Part shown: piece by piece, positions 45,011 to 55,708 of the stretch | Numbering within the stretch: the stretch's first letter is position 1 | Layout: every line of letters starts with the position of its first letter | Made by a program: the position numbers and the translations under genes | Assembly (NCBI GenBank): GCA_028622995.1 | Contig: JAJQJQ010000051.1 | Coordinates: forward strand, 1,674,001-1,738,000 | DNA: 64,000 nt | DNA from: Panagrolaimus kolymaensis | Lineage: Eukaryota > Nematoda > Chromadorea > Rhabditida > Panagrolaimidae | Direction: 5' to 3' | The notes under the pieces: model-generated | Seen by the model: the letters and a program-made list of their open reading frames with translations, nothing else | What the model was told of the DNA's origin: nothing | Databases searched by the model: none

Positions 45011-46367
45011 ATGATTTGCTGTCAAGCAATGGTGCTTTCTCGTCGTCTTCCAGCAATTAAATCTTTGTTAAATCATGTTTCAAAAATGCTGCCATCTCAA
45101 TCTTCACGTCAACTACTCCTGGGAACAGCAAATTATTCGTCGGATAGAAAAAAGCTGAGTAAGTGGTAATAAGGTTAAACATAATAGTTCGATCGTGATT
45201 CCAGATAAATCCAATTTTATTCCTCTCATTACTGATGCTATACGACATCGTAATTTGAAAGAAGTACAAGAACTATTTTTTAGGTCTCCTGTGTTATTTG
45301 TTTACGACGATGCTAAAATGTTTAATGAATTGCTACTATGGATTGAAGAATCGCCAACAAAAGCTTTATATCTTCTGCAATTATTTATGCATATATTGGT
45401 TCACAATTATTATCAACTTCCAGAAAGCTTTGCTGATAACTTTATTCAACCGTTTAATAAGTTTGTTTCTTTCCTAAATTTCTATATTACCGCCATTCAT
45501 TTTTTAGGATATCTCATTTGCCACCATTTGTAAAAGTCGAAGTTGGAAATGATCTTAAATGTGCTAATTGTTCATCAAAGTTTGATCCAAAACCTACATT
45601 CACTGATGAAGGATTTGCTGCATTTTCTCGAGCTCTATATGAATATGCGAAAGAAAAAAAGGTACCATCAATAGAAATTGAAACGCTCCAATCTTGTGCA
45701 AACAGCTTATTGGAAAGGAAAAGAGAAAATTCAAGTTCGTCACCTATTTGTTTGGCTGATGTCCCCAATATTATTCATGGTAAGATTGACGGCACCATTT
45801 ATTTATCAGATCGTCGATATCTGCGACCTTGCGTAGATGAAATGACTTCAATTTTTTCTGCTGTTGGTTTAATTTCAAAATTTGATTTGTCTGATGACAT
45901 GACTCGAGAACTTGAAGATTTGAAGAAAGTTGTTTATTATAAAACAAAACTTACATCGTAAGTATTTTTTGTTTTTGTTTTTAACTAATCAAACATATTT
46001 TAGCTATAGCCATGATCTTATTCTACTTTTGATGTTTACCAAATGCGGTAAAAATACTTATGTTGTTACAAATGATAAGTTTGATGATCACATGTTTTAT
46101 CTCATGAAGATGAAGTGCTCCCTTCCTATGCAACTATTATTTGGCATTCTTCGAAGTAGATGTTTGAAGTTCAATAAAATTACTGGTGTTTTAGAGGTTT
46201 GACTTTATGTTTCTATTACTTTGAATAAATGTTTGTGATTTTAGAAACCATGTGAAATTTCGCCATTCGTTCATAAAACATCAACTGGTTATCATCTTGC
46301 AATTCGACGTCCGCTTGATGAAAATGGAACTGCCTATGACTATTATTGCTGTCATAAATTATTTTAA
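45011..46367 (+). CDS. Protein-only RNase P (PRORP/MRPP3-like), mitochondrial
   Basis: Five exons (45011-45158, 45205-45460, 45508-45957, 46004-46196, 46245-46367) give about 389 residues. The first 45 residues are Arg/Ser-rich with few acids (VLSRRLPAIKSLLNHVSK), fitting a mitochondrial presequence. The middle has a zinc-ribbon-like LKCANCSSKF, and a metallonuclease (NYN) region with ICLADVPNIIHGKIDG and YVVTNDKFDDHMFYL, comparable to the VVDGxNV and TNDxxxDH motifs of PRORP. The end, ISPFVHKTSTGYHLAI, recalls the conserved IQxSxxGxWHxP tail. MRPP3 cleaves 5' leaders from mitochondrial tRNA precursors together with MRPP1/2. The protein is shorter than vertebrate MRPP3 and the PPR part is reduced. 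AATAAA follows at 46392. Confidence 0.65.
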
Positions 46368-46605
46368 TATTCGTTTACTTTGTTTTGTTTAAATAAAACG
46401 TTTTTCAAATATTTACTTTTTTATTGTCCATTTCAAGCTAAACCTTTGTTTTAAAGCAATCTTAATCGACGCCTTATCAGCAGCTTTCATTTTTATCGAA
46501 ATTAATATTAAGCTTTTTTTCTTCAACTAAATAGGAAAAAACTTGTTGTTGCTTCATTTTTGCATAGTTTATTGATTTATTTTTCCTTCCTTTAAACATA
46601 CAAAT

Positions 46606-47474
46606 ATGGTTTGGCATGTTGGAATAGATTCATTTGGTGAAATTGTTTCAGTTTATGAAACCGAATCAAAGCGACAAAACGCATTTTCAATTCGAGCACG
46701 TAAGTCTGAAACTATAAGAATCCATAGTGTGCATTTAGGCTTCTTTAAATAAAGCATTTTTCAGTGGAATTCGATGACGATGGATACATTAATAAATTAT
46801 TTAAAAGCATTAAAGCCCAAATTTCTGGCGACCTTGATTGTTGTTGCATTTGTTTGCATTTCGATTATGGCGAGGAAATTAAAAATCAACTAATTCAAAG
46901 TGGAACTAATTATGGATTTTCTAAAGTTGAAATCATCGTTGAGCGAATAGTTATTGGATAATATGGTTTGGCCCAATCAGGATATAAACCAAAAGAGAAT
47001 GAAATTATTTGGATTATAAATGCCACAAAATTTTATAAATGGACAAAAATGGATGGAAAATTAAAACTTCTGACTTAAGCGGATTGCGGCGGAGTTTTGA
47101 CTGAAACAAAATTAAATAAATTGAAAAAAGATTATGGCAATCCTGCCATTATCGTTTATTTCCACCCAGATAAATTGTTTCGAATGATTTTGAAAAAACA
47201 ATTTCCACAATGTTTTTTATTTTTTGTTAATTATTCAATTTTTTTGGCTGATCGACATTATTTTGAATGGGCTTTAAAAGAAGCTTTAATCATGGCTGAA
47301 AGCAACAGCGATCTGGAAATAGCGAAACAAATAGTTAAATGTTTTTCGATTTTTAAACTTTTTATCATAAAAATTGTTTTTTAGCTTTCTGAAACTGACA
47401 AATCACTTTTAAACCAGCCAATTGAGAAGATGGCCCCTGACTTGGACGTTATAACAAAAGAAGACATCTTTTGA
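46606..47474 (+). pseudogene. Hsp70-like ATPase relic with two in-frame stops
   Basis: Three exon-like blocks (46606-46699, 46765-47333, 47385-47474) stay in one frame. The start VWHVGIDSFGEIVSVYET resembles the first phosphate loop of Hsp70-like proteins, and SGTNYGFSKVEIIVERIVIG then YGLAQSGYKP resembles the AGF.KVEII.EP.AAALAYGL segment. Within the latter a TAA stands at 46959, and a second TAA at 47076, before ADCGGVLTE. The ATPase core is much shortened compared with the usual 380 residues. It is best read as a decayed Hsp70-superfamily copy; the family call is moderate, the interruptions are certain. Confidence 0.5.
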
Positions 47475-47857
47475 AAAATGGAGTTGTTTATAACTAAAAA
47501 ATTATTAGAGAGTTTGGTTTTGATTATTTATTATGAAATCTATTATTTGAAATAATTTTTAACTAAATAAAAAAATATCATTTATATTTCCAATTTAAAA
47601 ATACATCCATAAATATAAAATACAATAATTATTTAAACATCTTGGTCAATTTTTTAGCTTTTTAACAGCTTTATTAGCGTTAAAATTTTCGATGAAAGAT
47701 TTGTTTATTTTTCTCTTTAACTTTTTTTATCTTGTGTTAAGAAAATGTATTCATTGTTACTGTTATCTTTGTTTTTTTATTATTATCGAAACTCAACAAA
47801 AAGAAAATTGATTTTCCTTCTATTTTTTGAAGGTTAGTCCTAAGTTTTATTTTGGTG
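47475..47857. other. Intergenic upstream of the two-domain lectin gene
   Basis: No supported feature; contains AATAAA near 47570 and T-rich sequence before the lectin start. Confidence 0.45.
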
Positions 47858-48824
47858 ATGAAAGGACAATTGTATTTTTTCTTATTTTTTATATGCTTTA
47901 TTCAAGCTACAAAAGCAGTATGCCCTTCTGGAAGCGTTGAAATGCAAAATGCTTGTTATTATTTCCAACCCAATGCAACTGATTTTCCAAATGCTGAGCT
48001 AACATGTAACTCACTTTCTGGTTATTTAACTTCAATTCATGATGGTTGGGCAAATGCTTTACTTACAAGTTAGAGAACTTTGCCGCCTTATAAAAATGAT
48101 AAAATTGGAAATTTATTTCTTTATTTAGGTCAAGGTGGTAAATTCTTCCCAGGAAGTAATGTTGTAGATTTTTGGATTGGGTTAAATAATTTAATGAATC
48201 CGGGGAATTGGTCTTGGTCCGACAATTCTACTTTTGATTTTAAAGAATGGGCCCCATCATAACCACAAAATTTGTCAATGAATTGTGCAGCTTTGACCAT
48301 ACAAAACGGGCTATGGTCAACAGACGACTGTTTTAAACCAAAACCATATGTTTGCAAAGTATCTTCCATAGAGCCATCACCAACATATCCACCAAATAAA
48401 AATTGTTCAAAAGGTTTTGCTTATTATGATCTGACTGGGTTCTGTTACGGAGGACACGATGGAACAGAAAATTGGACGCTAGCAGAACAAAGGTGCGTAA
48501 AACAAAATTCTCACTTAGTTTCATTCCATAGTTACGAGGAAGCAAATCTTATTTCAAGCAAGTTTAATATTATTTTTTTTATTTAATTTATTTTTTTCTT
48601 TAGCTTTAATGGATGTCATTTTTACTGGGTTTTATTTAAATGACTATGAAGGCACATGGCAATGGTCAGATGGAAGCCCTGTGGATTATCTTCAATGGGC
48701 TTCGGGAGCACCTTCCGATAATGGATTGCAATCAAGGTATGGAATTTCATGGAGTAATGGTACAATAAATAATGTTAAAGGTGACCAAAGAACTAATTAT
48801 CTGTGTAAAAAACCTCCTAATTAA
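47858..48824 (+). pseudogene. Two-domain secreted C-type lectin with one in-frame stop
   Basis: Exons 47858-48068, 48129-48557 and 48604-48824 join in phase to 286 codons. A signal peptide (LYFFLFFICFIQATKA) is followed by CTLD1 (CPSGSVEMQNACYYF, FWIGLNNLMNPGNWSWSD, CFKPKPYVC) and CTLD2 (CSKGFAYYDLTGFCYGG, WQWSDGSPVDYLQWASGAP, NYLCKKPPN). In CTLD1 the stretch EWAPS is followed by TAA (48260-48262) and PQNLSMNCAAL; the usual codon there is GAA of an EPxN-like motif, so one base change explains the stop. The remaining frame is clean. Intron 2 fits only a GC-AG donor. The gene may be a fresh pseudogene or carry a sequencing error. Nematode clec proteins commonly act in gut immunity. Confidence 0.7.
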
Positions 48825-48919
48825 AAATTATTGTATTTCATTTGTTACCGAAGAATTTAAAAGATTTATAATTTTAAAAAATGGAACAAGCAAAATAAAT
48901 TAATACAAACATATAAAAA

Positions 48920-51900
48920 TTAATCACAATTTTGTAATAAATTTTTAATCCTTTCTATTGATTCTTTCGCGGCTGTAATGGCAGTTTTTTCTGGCTGTTT
49001 TCTCGCAAGCGTCAAACTTGAATTTATTGAAGCTCTCGATTGACATATTTTAATTCCTTTTTGAATTATTCCAATTATTCCTTCTCTCGCAAATTCTAAT
49101 TTCTTTGCCATTAATTCTAAAGCTGGAAGAATTTTGAGTAAAAATAAAACTTTTTCATGTGTTTCAAGAAAAGCCATTTGATTTTCAATTACTAATAAAA
49201 TCATTTGAGCTAAATGAACATGTTTTGGCATGGGAAGTGAAATAACAATATTTGAAATTAAATATATCCCAAAAATTCTCCTTGATATATCACAATGTCT
49301 AATTAATTCGTCCATATGTTCAACCATAACAAAAATCGAAGGAACCAATTCAACCATGTATGGAATATATTTAAGTGGATAACCTTGATAATGAACGGTT
49401 AAAATTACATTGGGAGCAGTGAGAAATATTTTTTGTATAAAACCCATAGAAAGTTGTCGAATTTCTATGATGGATTCACAAGGATTTTCTGTTTCATCCG
49501 ATATTTCAAGTAGGAGATGGATGGCAAGAGAATATTGACATTCAGAAGCTGCGTTTTGCATTACATTGATTTCATCATGAGCTTTGGAAAGAGCTCTAAA
49601 AATTATAAAAATAAATAAAAATATAGCTTAAAAATGTCAGAAAAAAGTTTAAAAAAGCTAAGGAAACAAAAAAAAATAATTTCGTGTTTCTTAAAAATTT
49701 TATTAGGAAAAAATCATTTATTACTTTTGGTATTAAAAGTCAAATTTTTTTTTCATTTTACGAAGCTATCTATCGTTTGCTTCCTTAATTTTTTTGTTAT
49801 TTTTTAAAAATAAAACTAACTTACTTTTCATTATTAAATTTCGACAGATATTTAACTTTGATAGCTTTTTGATAACTTCTTAGAGCTTTTAAATAAAAAT
49901 CCAAAATATTCAACAAAATTTGAAAATGTTTTGGAGATTTCAGAACTCGAGGATCCACTCTCAAAACTCTGGTAGGTTCTTGAACCATAAAATCATGTTC
50001 AATCAAGGCTAATTTAATTTTGGAATCACCATTTGAAAACCAATATTTTAATGTTTCCACGTATAATTTTTGAGGGACTATAGTTTCAATATTATTAAAA
50101 AGTGGAATAATTTGATTTAAAATTATTTTTTGAAGCGACAAATTTTCATCTGTTTCAAGAGTTTTAAACATTAAAAATGCGATGGGTTTATAAAAATCTG
50201 TTGCTAATTGTTCGGCGGAAAGTTTCTTCAATTTTTGAATCATTTTTAAGCAACTTTCATAATTTTTGGGTAAATTTTGAATTAATTCCATAACATTTTT
50301 TATTTGTGGAACATATAATCCATTTTCACCGGTCTCGCCACGATGATGTTGATGAAAATTAAAAAACATTTCATTCGTGGATTTTCTTAGATCGTCTTCA
50401 ATGGTTGGAATCATATGAAATTGATTTTCCACAGAAAATATTTGAATTTTAGTTCGCAAATTTTGATATAATTCCGGCGTTTCATCCATCAAAGAAATTA
50501 AATGTCGAATGGGAATTAACGAAACGAGATCAGATGAATATAATTTTGTTGAAGAATGGGGCGTCATAATAGATCGTTGAGGAGGAGCTTGAATCGCAGT
50601 GGAATTATAAACTATCACAAAATAAAATGAAAGTAAATATGGTACAACATTTCTTTCGATTAAAACATTTCGAGAAAATAAGTCCTAAAAAAGTATGGAA
50701 AAATTGGGAAAGTTAATAATCCAAGCAAAAATGGAAATTAAAAAAAAGTTTAATGGTTTTGCCAAAATTTTTGAAAGTTTTTGAACCAAATAAAAAATTT
50801 CACTTTTAAAAATCAATAATTTAAAGAAAACTCAAAACTTAAGTAATTTACTTTAGAAAAAATCAAAAAAAAGCTTCGAGCAAATCTGTTTTTGCAATTC
50901 TAAAAAGCCGAAAGACAACTTGCAAAGTTATTTTTTTTATGGATCGTTAAAAGCCAACTTCCCTGTCATTTTGTCAAAATCCATTATTATTTCTCCAAAA
51001 CAAAGCTCAAAAAAATCCAACTTATTCCATTTTTTAAATAACAAATTTCTGTATGAAATTATAAAAACAGAAAACGCGCCTTATATTTTTTTCAAACAAA
51101 TGCAAATAAATAAAAAATTGCGCAAACTTACTCGAAAGAATGTTTCATTAATTTTTTTATTACAATTTACAATATTTTCATCAAATGCCACACAAGAAGT
51201 CGCATATTTTCGAATAATACTCACAACTATTGGATGAACGGGTGAACAACATTCGAGGATTTGTTTTTGAAGCCAATCCTAAAAATATTCAAAAAAATTT
51301 TGTCAAAAAAGTAATCAAAAAAAAAAAGACGAACTTCGATGGAAATGCTAAATCTTGAAAAAGAACGATTATTTAATAAATAATCTATGCAATGAACCGG
51401 CAAATAACCAGTTACATGAGAATTTAATTTAAATGTAACACTTATTCGAGAAGCCAATTCCACGATGTCTCGCTCAAGAACTCCATAACGAAGGAATATT
51501 TTTGCTATGTCCGTGTAACGATTATATCCAGTCTGGACCTAAAAATAAAAAATTAATAAATGTGATAATAAAAATTTGGAGAAAAAAGGGGCATTTTGGC
51601 ATCAGTTTTGTATCAAATAAAAAACTATCGACTTTCTGTTTTTTTAATTTTTTTATTTGGTTATTTATAAAAAAAAATTGCTTGGTTGGAAGAAAAAATT
51701 ATCCAAAATCACAAGATTTATGTTTTTTTTCCCGTAAAAATTTATAAAAAAATAATTTAAAGAAAGTTTTGAATCCTAAAATCTGTTTTTCTAAATAAAT
51801 TATTTTTAGCTTTAAAAAACTATAAAAAAAAGAGACTTCAAAGATAAATATAAATTTTTCTTTATTTGGTAGATATTTTTTTTAGTCAAAAGTTTGTTTT

Positions 51901-54083
51901 CTCAAAATTAAAAAAAATAAGAAATACTTTTTTTTGATTTTTAGTCCTTTTTTAATCGTTGAAATATTAATTTTAAAAATTTCTTAATTAATAAAAAGAA
52001 AATTTCTTTTATTTAAAATCTTTTAGGAAATTTTCAGAAGTTTTCTAGGGAATATTTTGAAAATCATAATTTTAATATAAATAAATCGCTGAAAAAAAAA
52101 AATTCTAAAAAGCTAACCTTAAATCCCAAAGCGGTGGATAAAAGTTTATTTAATTCTTCTTCATTTAATTCTCTTGCTTCATGTTTATTACTGCTTCGAG
52201 TTTCATAACTTTCCACCAACGATTGAAAATGAATTGCGAGAAGTAATAAAAATTCATTAAATGAAGAAAATTCATCCATGTTTTTAATAATTAAATTATG
52301 AAGATTTTGAAAGAATTCTGTTGCAAGCGTGAAATTTGTTTGTTCTGAATTATGTCCATTTACAAAACAAATAATAAATGCTGAAACTAAAGTTTTAAGA
52401 TATCCATCATTTTTAGTTTTAAAATGAGTAAAAAGTTCCAAGACAAATTGAATCCCTGATGAACGAAATGCTCGATGTTGAAATAATTTGGTCAAAATTA
52501 CAGTTAATTGTGAAGCAATTTCATCCATGTTTTCACTGAAAAAATAAACAATTTTTGAAAAATATTGTTAAATTTTTGTTACTCTCTTTTTTTGATGTTA
52601 GTAAGCAAAATTTGAACAATATCGTTAAAATTTTATTACTCTCTTTCTTTTAGAAGAGATAGTAAGCAAACGTTTAAAAATATTGTTGAAATTTTGTTAC
52701 TCTCTTTCTTTTAGAAGTGATAGTAAACAAAATTTTAGATAAATTCTTAAATTTTTATTACTCTCCTTTCGAAAATGATAGTAAGCAAATTTGTAAAGAA
52801 TATCGTTAAAATTTGATTACTCTCTTTACTTACGTTCTTGCATTAGCAATTTTTTTAATTTTTTCAAAAACCATTGAACCACTTTCAGATTTAGTTAAAA
52901 ATTTAACAAATTTTCCCTCCGATGATGATGATTGATTAGATAATGTTTTACCAAAAGTAACAATAAACATTTCATCGCTAAGCAAATTCGAGCAAAGCAC
53001 TTTAGTTGCAAGATGAAAATGATTTTCCGATTGAAGCAATAAATTTAAATATTCTCCAACGCAATCATGTCGAAGAGTAAAAAGCTAAAAAGTAATAAAT
53101 TTTGGGTTTGTTGGATAAAAAAAAGATAATGATTGGAAATAGCTAACCTCAAACATAACATAATCCCTTTCATGACAAACAAAAACATCTGAATGAAATC
53201 GAAGTTCAAGAAATGTTTGAAGCACGTGATCGATGGTGTTACTTTGATTTAAAACGAGCTAAAAAAATGTTATAAAATATTTTCAGGAAAAAAAGATAAA
53301 AGCTTGTCTCTAAACTTGGGCATTCATGGATTTGGGCAACAACTACCGTAACTTTTGGACTCAAGCTTTCCTCTATTTTTTTGTTTGTTTGTTATTTTTT
53401 GAGTAACTTACTTTAACTAATAATTTTGCTCCATTTTTATAATATAACAATCCACAAGCTAATCGAACCAAATTAATTGTCATAGGCCATATATGACAAA
53501 CGAGAGTAATAATACATACAACTTCATCATGAAATAATTCTTGATCAAATGGTTCAAATTCTCGATGACTTGTTGCAGATAACATATTTCCATATATTTT
53601 GCCTTAACATGGGTTTAATATTTGAGGAAAGAGAGTTAAAGGGATAAAAACTCACTAATTGCAATGCATTCTTTACAAACATAAATCATTTTTTCACGAT
53701 TATCCATTAAATTATAATTTTGTCGTTCAACCGTTGTTTCATTAGCTTTAAAAAAGCTTTGAATTTCATCATCCATGGATTGAAAATCCACAGCAAAAAA
53801 ACTTTTATATGAATTTGAAATGGAAAAATCAATTAATCTGCTTCGAACAAGATCCTAAAAGCACACGATAATTTTAGTTTGGAAGAGACTCAAAGGCTTC
53901 AAAAAAGGCTTCTTTTTAACTTTTACCTACCAATTCACCTGTACCATCATCACGAGTAAATGAAGTTAAAGTCCACATATAAGGAAGAAAAGGAGCAATT
54001 TGTTCATTGGAAAAATTATTTATATCTATCGCTAATGTTCCATCAGCAATAGAATCACATACAGGGGCGAGATCATTAATCAT
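48920..54083 (-). CDS. ints-2: Integrator complex subunit 2 (INTS2)
   Basis: Ten minus-strand exons (54083-53931, 53854-53656, 53602-53412, 53258-53148, 53084-52834, 52535-52118, 51538-51335, 51278-51132, 50684-49825, 49595-48920) join in phase to 1069 residues; human INTS2 is 1204. Matches to INTS2 as I remember it include NSHVTGYLPVHCIDYLL with NRSFSRFSISIEDWL, CSPVHPIVV, TRVLRVDPRVLKSP and VHYQGYPLKYIPYM. The subunit is an alpha-helical scaffold of the Integrator core, which cleaves nascent snRNA and terminates paused RNA polymerase II in the nucleus. Intron 5 holds a tandem repeat. The gene is head to head with the SF3B6 gene 378 nt away. Confidence 0.93.
52560..52833. repeat. Intronic tandem repeat, about 60 nt unit, 4.5 copies
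   Basis: Units begin near 52560, 52617, 52678, 52740 and 52798. Each has aatat(c/t)gtt(a/g)aa, then ttactctctttc, then a variable middle and gatagtaagcaaa. The last partial unit runs into ctctttacttac, which on the minus strand is the gtaagtaaagag donor of INTS2 exon 5. Confidence 0.8.
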
Positions 54084-54461
54084 TTTATTTGTTTATAGAA
54101 AACAATCACCTTCAACAAGAAGCTAATCGTAAAACTTTATTCAAAAAAAAGTTGAAGAAAATGGTGGAACTAATAAACTAATAAATGGTTTTGAATTTCT
54201 TCTTCTTCCAATTTTTTGAGGAAAAAAAGTTGAAAGATTTATCAAAAAATTTGAATGCTAGCAAAAAATGCGCACTCTATTTTTTCGTTATAAGAAATTT
54301 TTTGAAGCATGAAACTTTCATTTTTTTTTTCAGTTTTTTTTCTCGATGCTTTTGAAATCCTGGATTCTTCAAATTTTGTTGCGTTTTAACCATTTTTTTA
54401 CAACTTACTTTATTCCATTCCATTTTCAGGTTATTATTATCATCATCATCAAATTCTAATT
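54084..54461. promoter_or_regulatory. Bidirectional promoter, INTS2 and SF3B6
   Basis: A 378-nt gap between two start codons in opposite directions, both genes acting in nuclear RNA processing. On the plus strand an acceptor (cattttcag) ends at 54429, 32 nt before the SF3B6 ATG. No canonical promoter motif is identified. Confidence 0.5.
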
Positions 54462-55004
54462 ATGGCAACTCCTATGCGTGCTGGACTTGGTGGAGGTGGA
54501 GGAGGTGGTCGAAGTAATCGTTTACCACCAGAAGTCAATCGAATCTTGTATGTCAAAAATTTGCCGTATAAAATTACTTCAGAAGAAATGTATGAAATTT
54601 TTGGTAAATTTGGTGCCATTCGACAAATAAGAGTGTATGTTACTTGTTTTCATTGATTACTAACAATTTTTCACGTTTTTATGTTGCTATGTATGTAATT
54701 TTGCTACTAATGTGTTCCATTTTTTAGAGGAAGTACACCTGACACTCGTGGAACAGCTTTCGTCGTATATGAAGATATCTTTGATGCTAAGAATGCATGT
54801 GAACATTTGAGTGGTTTCAACGTTTCAAATCGGTATCTCGTCGTACTTTATTATCAATGCACAAAAGCTTACAAACGAATGGATACTGATAAAGCTCGTG
54901 AAAAACTTGAAGGAATCAAATCTCGTTATAATCTTGGTGGTGATCTTGATAAAGAGAAAGAAAAAATATTGCAAACACCTCTTCGAACTCCTGCTCGACA
55001 ATAA
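54462..55004 (+). CDS. Splicing factor 3B subunit 6 (SF3B6, p14)
   Basis: Exons 54462-54634 and 54728-55004 give 149 residues. A Gly-rich start ([19 protein letters not shown]) precedes a single RRM: RNP2 is ILYVKNLP and RNP1 is [10 protein letters not shown]. The segments [20 protein letters not shown] and [19 protein letters not shown] match human p14 closely. SF3B6 sits in the SF3b part of U2 snRNP, contacts SF3B1 and lies near the branch-point adenosine. The splice inside the RRM (AGAGT, then gtatgt) restores [11 protein letters not shown]. Compared with the human 125-residue protein it has a longer Gly-rich head and a C-terminal extension ending TPLRTPARQ. Confidence 0.95.
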
Positions 55005-55160
55005 GCTTGAATATATTCTCACTTTTTTGTTTGCTTTTTATTTATTTTTGTTTTGAACTTGTTGTTTGATTGTATTTTATTTTTATTGTATCAACACCAT
55101 TTTTCTTCTGTCTTTGTTATTACTTTTATGTATAATATGAAATAAACTTACTTGTATGTG

Positions 55161-55517
55161 TGTAATGGCGAAGACATCTCTCGAATAGCAATCAATGGAA
55201 TGACGACGTCAGCGACAGTAGCTGGGATGTTCTTGTTAGTTAGTCGATATAAAGACCACCTCTTGTTAAGCAAGTCAGTCGTATTATTAATACCAGCACA
55301 ACCCGCGACTAAAAGACAACCATCCTCATCGCAGTCTCAGCCCAAGACACTGATTGCTTTAGGCCTCAACTTCATGTAGCTGCAGCTGAAAGTGTTATTT
55401 CTAACTCTTTCTCTTTATGTAACTGTAGAAGTATCTGTTTATTGTTTTTATGCTAATTTACCATCGCTAATAAACATACTTTTGTCCCCACGTGTATGTA
55501 GGACCAACCGTATTACA
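55161..55517. mobile_element. Possible solo LTR of an LTR retrotransposon
   Basis: This 357-nt block begins TGTAATGGCG and ends CGTATTACA, so the ends form a 6-nt inverted repeat with TG...CA termini. It is clearly richer in G and C than its surroundings. Inside are a TATA-like gatataaag (55245) and, 210 nt later, a polyadenylation signal aataaa (55470), in the order found in an LTR. No flanking target duplication is visible, and no gag or pol sequence is nearby. It could instead be another short transposon or a horizontally derived fragment. Confidence 0.35.
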
Positions 55518-55708
55518 ATACGCTACAATATCAAAAATGGTTAAAGGACGTAAATCAGGACACACCTACCAACAACAAGTCATTATTTGTGCGACAATGG
55601 TTTGAAAATAGGTTTTAACAATAGATATCTCCTCTCGTAAAAGCTTATAACAAAACAATGAAAAATCTTTTATTACAACAACCCGATTTAAACATACAAC
55701 AACAAAGA

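Noticed and set aside
48069..48073. Apparent stop TAG early in the two-domain lectin
   Set aside because: It lies inside a 60-nt GT-AG intron (48069-48128); splicing gives LTSQGGKFF and preserves the frame.
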